Source: a bacterium (GTDB taxonomy: Archaea > Nanoarchaeota > Nanoarchaeia > Woesearchaeales > UBA10216). From it: a stretch of 6,463 bases of DNA. Below, piece after piece: positions 1-6,463 of this stretch. The DNA lies in the NCBI GenBank assembly GCA_024206195.1, contig JAAGZO010001099.1, forward strand, positions 1-6,463, given 5' to 3'. The first letter of the stretch is position 1. Each line of letters opens with the position of its first letter. Under the pieces are notes generated by a model, which did not search any database, had not been told where the DNA came from, and worked only from the letters and a program-made list of their open reading frames with translations. A program made the translations under genes and the position numbers.

Positions 1-3000
1 ACTACAGTCGTAGTTACAAACTCTCTTATTACAACTTCTTCCAGAGAAAGTGTTATGACATTTGCATATTCCTCGGCGCTTGTCACATACTCCGTTATTA
101 TTACAATTATCAGGGCAGTGTTTCTCTGAACAATCAACTCCTATAGAATTTTAATCTAAATATACCATAGAATCCATCCTCACATTCGCATTTACCAGAA
201 CTTGAACAGATTCCATTTGCACTGCAATCATTTGGACATTCATGTCTTTCACAGGTCTCTCCCTTAAATCCATCTATACATATGCAAACTCCTCCTTCAC
301 AAATTCCTTTATTGTTGCAATTATCTTTACACTAGTATAAGGTAAACAATAACTCTTACATTCGACTTTGAACAGTTTTCTCCTGTGAAGCCTTTTTTGC
401 ATACACATGCTCTCTTGACACACTCGCCATTGCCAGAGCAATCCTGTGGACAGGATGATTGAGAACAGTCCTCTCCAAACCATCCATTATAGCAAAAGCA
501 ATGTCCCTTATGACATTTTCCATGACCCAAGCAGTCATTCTTACAAGATTTATACTGACACCACTACTTTTAATATGTTTTAAACTTACATCGCCTGAAA
601 AACCTGGGAAACAAACACACTTTCCATTCTGGCATGAGCCATTATCAGAACAATCTAAATAACATGTCCTCTCCTCACAAAAAGTCCCCTTCCATCCTCT
701 TTTACAATAACAATCTCCATCAATACATCTTCCTCTGTTATGGCAGTCAAACATGCAAGACTTCTTCGAGCAGTCTTCACCCATCCATTTTTGGAAACAT
801 TCACAAACTCCTTCTCCCATCTTTTGTACACACTTGCCATTATTTGAACAATTATTAAGACACTTTTTCTTGGAACAGTCATCTCCTTCATAGCCTTTAT
901 CACATTGGCATTTATAGGACGGATCTCCTGAACAGATACCATTTCCTGAACAGTTATTAGGGCATATTTGCTCAGAGCAATCAAATCCGGTATATCCTAC
1001 ATCACACTTGCATTCTCCTTTAAAGCACTTACCATGATTTGAGCAAGAATTTGGGCAGAATTTATGATTGCAACTAGAACCTGTAAAGCCATTCTTACAA
1101 TAGCATTGTCCCTTAATGCATTTTCCTCTTTCACTACCCCCGCAGTTATTTGGACATATAGCCTCTGAACAATCAACTCTCCTGTAGCCGTCATTACAGA
1201 TACACTTAAGAGAAATGGAGTCGCAGATTCCATTACCACTGCAATTATCAGGACATCTTTTCTCACTACAGTCTAAGCCAGTGTATTCCTTATTACAAAT
1301 ACATTTCCCATTCAAACAAAGTCCTTTTAAAGAGCAATTATTAGGTCACTTAATGAAATCACAAGCGTTTCCACTAAAACCTTCAAAGCATTCACAAAAT
1401 CCGTCTTTACATGTGCCATTACCTGAGCAGTTATTCGGACAGTACTCAAATGAGCAGTCACTACCAAAGTATTTCGGTTTGCACTTGCATTTGTTGTCAA
1501 TACAAGCACCATTACCACTACAGTCATTCGGGCATGAACTCTGGCTACAGTCATCACCGAAGTATCCTTTATCGCAGAAACAAGCTCCTTTAATGCATTT
1601 TCCATTATCCGAACAGTCATTAGGACATAACCGTATATCACAGGTCATACCTCCCCAACCCTGCCTACATAGACACTCACCTTTGACGCAGGCTCCATTA
1701 CTACTACAATTTTGCTTGCATTTAATCTCTTCGCAGTTTTTACCAAAGAAGCCATCGTAACACTCACAGGACTTATCCGCTAAGCATTTTCCTCTTCCGT
1801 TGCAGTTGCATACTTTTTCGGTGCAATCTTCACCTGAAAAACCTGGATCACATAAGCACTTTCCTCTTATACACTTTCCATTTCCTGTGCAGCCATTCAA
1901 GCAAGCAGGAAAGGAACAGTCATCACCTGAAAAATGAGGATGACAGTTGCAAATTCCTTTAACGCAAAATCCATGCTTAGAGCAATTATTCTTACAACTT
2001 TTAATCGAGCAGTCACTACCCATATAACCTTGATTGCACTTACATGTGTATGTTTTTTCGTCGCAATCACCTTTCTCTGAGCATCCATTCTCACATGTCC
2101 TCCTCAAGCAGTCTGCTCTTGTCCAACCCGACTCGCAATTGCAAATCCCCTCCTTACAGATTCCATGTCCCGAACAACCATTCGGGCATGCACGTTGTGA
2201 GCAATCATCTCCACTGAAACCAGGTTTGCAGAAGCACTTTCCTTTCAAACAGACCCCATTATGAGAGCAGCGATTAGGGCAAGCTGACTTCTCACAACTT
2301 TCACCATAGAAGCCTGAGTTACAAATACATTTATCTTTCATACATTGGCCATTATGAGAGCAGGAGTTTAAGCAGAATTTTTCAGAACAATCTTTTCCTC
2401 TGTAGCCTGGATTGCACTTACATTCCCCATTTAAGCACTTTCCGTTCTTACTGCAATTGTTCGGGCAAAGTTCGATTTGGCAGTAAGTACCTGAGTAATT
2501 CGGCTGACAATGACACACACTTTTAATGCAAACTCCATGATTTGAACATTTATTCTTGCATTTTTGAACTGAGCAGTCTACTCCAATGAAGTTCTTATTG
2601 CAAATACATTGATTATCTTTACAAGTACCATTTGGCTGGTTACAGTTCATTGGGCAAAACTTAATTGAGCAGTCCTCTGATGAAAATCCTGCCTTACATT
2701 TACATTTTCCTGTATCTGATTGGCATATTCCATTAGGAAAGGAACAATCATTAGGGCAGGTTTTAAGTTCGCAAGAAACTCCATTATATCCTTGTTTACA
2801 AAAGCACGTACCCTTTTCACAAATACCATTTTTATTACAATTATTTGGGCAACTCTTGACATCACAAGAAATTCCTTTCCAGCCGTCATCACAGACAACT
2901 ATTCCATTAAAAGAGATGTAGCCATGTAACATGAATCTAGAATTACAATCTTCACCAACATAACCTTCATCACACTTACACTTTCCCTTGTTGCATATGC

Positions 3001-5910
3001 CATGGTAATTACAATTATTCTTGCAAGCTTTCACCTCACATTGCTGGCCTCTCCATCCATCTTTGCAGATACACATGCCATTTTTACATTTGGAATCGTT
3101 TTTGCAGGGTTTATTACATACTTTTTCCTCACAAGAAGGTCCTGTCCAACTGATGTCACAGTCAACTACTCCCTGGATGATTTTTCCGTGAACAACATAT
3201 CTTATACTACAATCCTTTCCTTTAAATCCCTCATCACAGTGACAATCTCCATCAACACACTTTCCATTATTTGAACATTTGTTTAAACAAGCTACCTTAC
3301 TACAGTCTGGCCCGGTAAACCCTTCTTTACATAGGCACTTTCCGTCTACACATTTCCCAAGGTCGCTACAGTTACCTGGACACTTTTTTTCATCACAAGC
3401 AGGCCCTGTCCACCCATCAAAGCACATGGCAGTTTCACCCATCAATTTACCATGCACTACATATATATTACAGCAATTTTCTCCTCTCCATCCTTTATTA
3501 CAGTGACATTCTCCATCTATACACTTACCCCTGTTATGGCAGTTATCAGGGCATTCTTTAAACTGGCATTTAGTGCCTGAAAAACCTTGTTTGCAGATAC
3601 ATACCTCATCTTTATTGCATATTCCTTCATTTTTACAACCGCAATCCTTTTGATCACATGATTTACCTCTCCATCCCTTATTACAGATCACTTTTCCATC
3701 AATAATATTCCCATTAGCAACCATCCTATTTGCACAATTATAACCTTTCCAGCCTTTATCACATACACATTCTCCTTTCACACATACCCCATTAAAACTA
3801 CACTCATCATGACAAGCTTTTAAGTTACAACTTGATCCTTTAAAACCTGGTGTGCAAAAGCAAGTGCCATCTAGACATTTCCCTTGCTTACAGTTTTCTT
3901 TTGAGCAGTCCTTTAACTCACATCTTTTACCATACCACCCCTTATTGCAGACTACTTTACCATCAACTAGGCTTCCATTTACTATTTGAAATTTTGAGCA
4001 ATCATCACCATAAAATCCTTTTTGACAAGTACATATCCCATTATTACATTTACCATTATATGAGCAGGATTTAGGGCAAGATTTCCTTTCACAAGCTAAA
4101 CCGAAAAATCCTTTGTAGCAGAAACAGTTTCCTTTATTACATTCTCCATTTCCTGAGCAATCGTTTAAGCAAATCCTAACATTACAATTTTCACCTGTCC
4201 AACCTGGAAAGCAATTAATTTTACCATCTTCTAAAATTCCGTTCTTAATATCACGTAAGTGGCAGTCTTCTCCTTTCCAACCTTTATTACATTTACAAAT
4301 TCCATTATCACATATTCCATTTGAACTGCAGTTATTTAGACAAACTTTTAACTCACAATATTTTCCAATATATTTATCTCTACATAAGCATTCTCCGAAT
4401 TTGCAAATACCATTTTTATTACAATCATCCTTACATTTCTTAAAACTACAATCAATTCCAGAAAATCCTTTTTTACAAATACAGATTCCATCTTTACACT
4501 TTCCATTGTTATGACAGTTATCTATGCAAACCCTTTCAGTACAGTCACAACCTGCATAACCTTTCTGACAAATACATGATCCTTCCTTAGTACACAATCC
4601 TCTATGGTTACAGTCTTTAGGACAGCCCTCTAAAGAAATTAAATTAAAATCTTACTAAACTGACATAAGTCTCCTTTCCAGCCTTCCTCACAAAAGCAAA
4701 TATCATTCTCACACTTTCCATGAACACATTTAATAGTGCATTTCTTATCCTTACAGTCTTTGCCTACAAAGCCATCTTTGCACTCACAAACTCCTTTTAC
4801 ACAATCCCCGTTACCTGAGCAGTCATTGGGGCAATATGCCTTGTCACATTTCTCCCCTTCAAAGCCTTCTTTGCAATCACACTTTCCTATCATACTATCA
4901 CAAGTTCCATTAATACACTTATTTATGCACTTTTTAAGAGAACAGTCTTTGCCATAGAACAGTTCCTTACACTTGCAAATGCCTGTACTCAAGTCGCAAT
5001 GTTGGTTCTTATTGCAGTTCTGACACTTCTTTTTAGGACAATTTTTTTCCTTAAATTTCTTTTCGCAGTTTTTCCCTTCAAATCCCTTTGCACAGTTGCA
5101 AGTACCCTTGTAGCAAGTTCCTCCATTTTTACAACCACCTTCACAACTTTTGATACTGCAATCAAATCCATCATAGCCTAGTTTACACTTGCACTTCCAG
5201 TCTATACACTCACCTTTTCCACTACAATCATTCTTGCACTTTATTTGATCACACTTTTCTCCTTTCCAACCTGGCTTACACACGCATTTATTGTTAAAAC
5301 AATAACCATGATCAGAACAGCCGCAGGATTGAGAGGAGCAATCTAAACCCATCCACCCCTTATTGCAGATGCACTTTCCATCCTGGATTAAGGTTAAAAA
5401 TTCATTTTACCTCGCATTTACCATTGCCACTGCATTTATTCTCACACTTAGGCTTCGAGCAGTCATCTCCCGTCCAGCCGTGAAAGCAGTTGCAAGTTCC
5501 TTTAACGCAATCTCCTCTACCATTGCAGGAGTTAGGGCAAATATCTAAAATTAATTGGACTTTTTTTACTTATCGAACAGTCGTAATTCATCCAACCTGG
5601 AGAGCACACGCACTTTCCATTTACGCACTTACCATTTTTATTGCAATAGTTCAAAAACTTGCAATCAATTCCTTTTTCCTTTCTTTCTGCACTAGTCTTT
5701 TTATTATCAAAAAAATGATCTTTTACTGAATCAAAACCACTTCTGTATTTTGCATCTTGAAGATCTTTAAGCATTTCTTCAGGAGATACTGAATTATAAT
5801 TAAAACTTACTTTGAGAAGCAGAAGCTAAATTAAGCAGAAAAATTATAGACAAAGCAAATACAATCGTTAAGAATGGAACATTAGTATTTATCTTAACTA
5901 CAAAATTCAT
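1..5910 (-). CDS. Giant secreted EGF/tenascin-like repeat protein, 5' part (partial)
   Basis: Exons on the minus strand are 5910-5811, 5788-5570, 5544-5411, 5382-4656, 4629-590, 563-360, 331-166 and 140-1; the gene continues past the left edge. Joined, they give 1,910 codons in one consistent frame, broken only by the TGA at 1348-1346 (codon 1488). The start ATG (5910-5908) is chosen because an in-frame TAA lies directly upstream (5913-5911) and a clear signal peptide follows. Residues 1-31 are the signal peptide, about 34-75 a charged spacer, and from Cys76 onward there are 53 complete EGF-like modules plus a fragment. Most modules follow C-x3-C-x5-C-x4-C-x-C-x8-C with a GF/GW/GY-x-G turn before the last Cys, as in tenascin-type EGF repeats. 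By family knowledge such arrays are extracellular, disulfide-stabilised rods used in adhesion or matrix; that role is inferred here. No membrane anchor, GPI signal or catalytic domain is visible. Alternatives are a cell-surface receptor ectodomain or an inactivated copy because of the TGA. Confidence 0.9.
141..165 (-). other. Intron 7 (25 nt, phase 1)
   Basis: Begins GTATAT, the only donor here not starting GTAA, and ends TATAG. Splicing joins EDGFYG to VDCSEKHC, completing the G-x2-C end of the module. Retention reaches TGA a few codons into the next exon. Confidence 0.87.
332..359 (-). other. Intron 6 (28 nt, phase 0)
   Basis: Begins GTAAGA and ends ACTAG. Splicing joins ENCSKSN to CKDNCNNKG, placing C1 of the next module directly after the linker. 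Retention reaches TAA just past the acceptor. Confidence 0.9.
564..589 (-). other. Intron 5 (26 nt, phase 0)
   Basis: Begins GTAAGT and ends AAGTAG. Splicing joins PGFSGD to WCQYKSCKNDC, completing the module with its C6. It lies just before C6 of the unit and ends the 4,040-nt exon. Confidence 0.88.
1346..1348 (-). other. In-frame TGA at the first-cysteine position of an EGF module
   Basis: Minus-strand reading gives ...CDFIK, TGA, then PNNCSLKGLC with no frame change. Every neighbouring module has Cys here (for example the preceding units begin CPNDC and CPNNC), so TGA replaces a TGT or TGC by a single base. No intron can remove it: the GT...AG pair spanning it is 26 nt and would shift the frame. 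The EGF pattern continues in the same frame for 422 codons to the window edge. The codon is followed by C, a context known to favour UGA readthrough in eukaryotes. It could be a nonsense mutation or allele, a sequencing error, a recoded UGA (Cys, or selenocysteine), or a leaky stop. Confidence 0.9.
2852..4435 (-). repeat. Six-fold supramodule: EGF-EGF-truncated EGF (261-264 bp period)
   Basis: Protein residues about 459-986 alternate two normal EGF units with one shortened 26-28-residue unit, six times. The short units lie at 4172-4249, 3908-3988, 3644-3724, 3383-3463, 3119-3199 and 2852-2935; their start-to-start spacing is 261 or 264 bp. Their shared pattern is roughly [IVL]-x-[NH]-G-x-[IL]-x3-G-x-[VI]-x-C-x2-G-W-x-G-x2-C, for example YVVHGK followed by GVVDC and SWTGPSC. 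Aligned with a normal unit (NGKCVDGKCLC), C3 and C4 are replaced by Ile/Leu and Val/Ile/Ala, and the C1-C2 segment is deleted. C5 and C6 are kept. Because EGF disulfides pair 1-3, 2-4 and 5-6, the two N-terminal bridges are lost together and the third stays intact. The block has no introns. Confidence 0.85.
4630..4655 (-). other. Intron 4 (26 nt, phase 1)
   Basis: Begins GTAAGA and ends CTTTAG. Splicing joins GDLCQF to KGCPKDC, restoring the linker between two EGF modules. Retention would give an in-frame TAA inside the intron. It is the last intron before the 4,040-nt exon. Confidence 0.9.
5383..5410 (-). other. Intron 3 (28 nt, phase 0)
   Basis: Begins GTAAAA and ends ATCCAG. Splicing joins SGNGKCE to DGKCICNKGW, making a perfect C3-x4-C4 spacing. 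It therefore cuts through a module between C3 and C4. Retention gives an in-frame TGA at the third codon. Confidence 0.9.
5545..5569 (-). other. Intron 2 (25 nt, phase 1)
   Basis: Begins GTAAAA and ends TTTTAG. Splicing joins the end of the first EGF module (YDCSI) to NICPNSC, restoring a normal linker and C1 of the second module. It lies in the inter-module linker. Confidence 0.9.
5789..5810 (-). other. Intron 1 (22 nt, phase 1)
   Basis: Begins GTAAGT and ends TTCAG. Removing it joins the signal-peptide exon (ending in Gln33) to Ile-Ser-Pro-Glu-Glu-Met. Retention would bring TAA into frame within the intron. It is the shortest intron in the window. Confidence 0.88.
5818..5910 (-). other. 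Signal peptide of the EGF-repeat protein
   Basis: The first 31 residues have a short basic N-region (Lys6), a hydrophobic core at about residues 11-28 (rich in V, I, F, L), and an Ala-Ser-Ala end at residues 29-31 that fits signal peptidase cleavage after Ala31. Intron 1 falls only about two codons later, so exon 1 is almost exactly a signal-peptide exon. This directs the cysteine-rich array into the secretory pathway, where its disulfides can form. Confidence 0.88.
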
Positions 5911-5930
5911 TTACAAAAAATTATAAACAT
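5907..5930 (-). promoter_or_regulatory. Short uORF overlapping the start codon of the EGF gene
   Basis: An upstream ATG at 5930-5928 opens a seven-codon frame (MFIIFCK) whose TGA shares bases with the main ATG as ATGA. It would be translated only if the mRNA 5' end lies upstream of 5930; ciliate 5' UTRs are often very short. It may therefore be chance in AT-rich leader sequence. Confidence 0.3.
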
Positions 5931-6065
5931 TAATACAGAATTTTGATAAATAATTCATTAGTTATTTCATATAGTAGTATTGTAATTTATTAGTACTTAT
6001 TAATTTGGCTAAAATTTTATATAATTAGTATATATGTTAAGCTTCCTGCTTTATTACTTCTAAAT
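5911..6065 (-). promoter_or_regulatory. AT-rich intergenic spacer with the presumed promoter of the EGF gene
   Basis: About 155 bp separate the predicted stop of the upstream gene from the EGF-gene start. The stretch is strongly AT-rich with several TATA/ATATA runs (for example around 6018-6035) but no element I can assign with confidence. It must contain the upstream gene's 3' UTR and the EGF gene's promoter and leader. No stable hairpin, tRNA or conserved box was seen. Confidence 0.5.
6050..6055 (-). terminator. Possible polyadenylation hexamer AATAAA
   Basis: AATAAA reads on the minus strand about 11 nt after the predicted stop codon of the upstream gene (6068-6066). It fits a canonical poly(A) signal in a compact 3' UTR. 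The region is AT-rich, so a chance match is quite possible, and some ciliates do not rely on this hexamer. Confidence 0.3.
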
Positions 6066-6442
6066 TTAGTTATGGAGGAAATTATGCCTTGTTTCCTTAG
6101 CTTTTACCTTAAATTTTGAGAGTAAATTTTGTTCTCTTGATGGCTGTCGCGGGAATTCATCCCTTTGAACCTCTATTTTTATGCCAATTTTTATTTACTT
6201 GAAAACTCATCTTCCAATTTCATGTTATCATAATGAGAGTCTATTTCGCCTTTGCTTGACAAGTTTTTACTTCTTAAGTCCATTTCTGCTTTTGATTTTA
6301 CAGATGGGATCATTCTATCTCTATCTGACTTCTTTGAGACGCTGTTAATTATACTATGTTGGTTAACCAACTGGACGCTCGACTGTACAGGAGGTTCTTC
6401 AACTAATTCATGAAGACCCATTTTATGTGAACTTAAATCAGA
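6066..6442 (-). CDS. Hypothetical protein, C-terminal part (partial, two exons)
   Basis: The exons are 6442-6199 and 6172-6066, encoding 116 residues and a TAA stop; the 5' part is beyond the right edge. The visible tail starts SDLSSHKMGLHELVEE. It is hydrophilic and rich in Ser, Lys, Asp and Glu (for example KKSDRDRM, SKNLSSKGEID), with no cysteine, no hydrophobic segment and no motif I recognise. It looks intrinsically disordered, possibly the tail of a cytoplasmic or nuclear protein. Read without splicing, the frame would stop at TAA 6193-6191. The 26-nt intron there matches those of the neighbouring gene and opens 35 further residues (about KVQRDEFPRQPSREQ onward) with coding-like composition. 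The Met within this segment (6421) is unlikely to be the true start because the frame is open upstream and an acceptor-like CAG precedes 6442. Function is unknown. Confidence 0.6.
6173..6198 (-). other. Predicted terminal intron of the upstream gene (26 nt, phase 1)
   Basis: Begins GTAAAT and ends AAATAG, the same length and borders as the introns of the EGF gene. The unspliced reading stops at the TAA inside it. Splicing joins EDEFS to KVQRDEFPRQ and a 35-residue open stretch ending at TAA 6068-6066. An acceptor two bases further on is also possible but would change the frame. Confidence 0.6.
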
Positions 6443-6463
6443 CTGTAATATAAAAAAATATAA
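6443..6463 (-). other. Probable 3' part of an intron at the window edge
   Basis: The 21 visible bases are almost pure A/T with a T-run and end in ATTACAG before a coding-like segment. If introns are about 25 nt here, the donor lies only a few bases outside the window. The reading frame is open through it, so coding sequence cannot be excluded. Confidence 0.5.

Larger units (their letters stand above)
1..5663 (-). repeat. Array of 53 complete EGF-like modules (about 31 aa / 93 bp period)
   Basis: From Cys76 (5663-5661) to the left edge the protein is an uninterrupted chain of six-Cys modules: ten before intron 4, 28 complete ones up to the block end at 2852 and beyond to unit 30 just before the TGA, and thirteen more complete ones after it, with a final fragment at the edge. 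Typical motifs are CPNNCSGNG, then G-x-C-x-C-x2-G-[FWY]-x-G-x2-C, which satisfy the classical EGF_1 and EGF_2 signatures. Most units are 30-31 residues. Longer ones (33-37) have insertions between C2 and C4 or in the linker. Three units shorten C1-x3-C2 to C1-x-C2 (starting near 5325, 3643 and 1810). About 330 cysteine codons are TGT or TGC. Units differ widely in sequence, so the array is old or diversifying rather than a recent tandem expansion. Confidence 0.93.

Noticed and set aside
1323..1348. A GT...AG pair that could act as a 26-nt intron removing the in-frame TGA
   Set aside because: Its removal shifts the frame and destroys the PNNCSLKGLC module; the acceptor is AAAAG, unlike the [CT]AG ends of the other introns.
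1215..1760. Plus-strand 181-residue open frame with repeated PLP/SLH-rich motifs
   Set aside because: It is the exact antisense of the EGF array; its repetitive pattern mirrors the 93-bp module period. The minus strand has the coherent six-Cys pattern.
1327..3274. Several other open frames of 60-100 codons on both strands inside the array
   Set aside because: They are out-of-frame or antisense shadows made possible by the stop-poor composition of Cys/Gly/Asn-rich repeats; none has its own start context or domain.
1..5663. A bacterial or archaeal origin with separate overlapping genes
   Set aside because: Seven gaps between frames are all resolved by short GT-AG introns that restore exact module spacing, and no ribosome binding sites or operon signals are present.
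6091..6110. A possible 20-nt intron (GTAAAA...CAAG) in the last exon of the upstream gene
   Set aside because: It is shorter than the others and ends AAG instead of [CT]AG; reading through gives an open frame to a close TAA.
6085..6165. Resemblance to an snRNA (U5-like GCTTTTAC loop) or a tRNA-like 7-base loop in the GC-richer patch (plus strand)
   Set aside because: The flanks do not form the required stems, the loop lacks a consensus base, and the patch is explained by the predicted last exon on the minus strand.

Overview
The window looks like a compact eukaryotic genome, most likely a ciliate macronuclear one. Gene parts lie head-to-tail on the minus strand, introns are only 22-28 nt with GTA...[CT]AG borders, and intergenic DNA is short and very AT-rich. 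TAA and TAG are never needed as sense codons across about 1,900 codons that include many CAA/CAG glutamines. That argues against the UAR=Gln codes of Paramecium, Tetrahymena and Oxytricha and favours a lineage with a near-standard code. I cannot name the genus.

About 91% of the window (5910 down to 1) is the 5' part of one giant gene. It has eight visible exons and seven tiny introns, and it runs off the left edge. Splicing gives 1,910 codons: an N-terminal signal peptide, a charged spacer of about 45 residues, then 53 complete six-cysteine EGF-like (tenascin-type) modules of about 31 residues and the start of another. Residues about 459-986 have a higher-order architecture: six supramodules of two normal EGF units plus one shortened unit that has lost C1-C4 but keeps the C5/C6 pair. 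One in-frame TGA (1346-1348, codon 1488) sits exactly where the first cysteine of a module should be, and the EGF pattern continues in the same frame for another 422 codons. The predicted product is a secreted or surface-displayed adhesive or matrix-like protein; no transmembrane anchor is visible because the C-terminus is outside the window.

At the right edge (6442 down to 6066) are the last two exons of an upstream minus-strand gene. They encode a hydrophilic, Ser/Lys-rich tail of unknown function. A 26-nt intron (6198-6173) skips an apparent TAA stop and reveals a further 35-residue C-terminal segment. The intergenic spacer (6065-5911) is about 155 bp of AT-rich DNA that must hold the upstream gene's 3' end and the giant gene's promoter and 5' UTR. 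No RNA genes, mobile elements or CRISPR arrays were found. Plus-strand open frames are antisense shadows of the EGF repeats.
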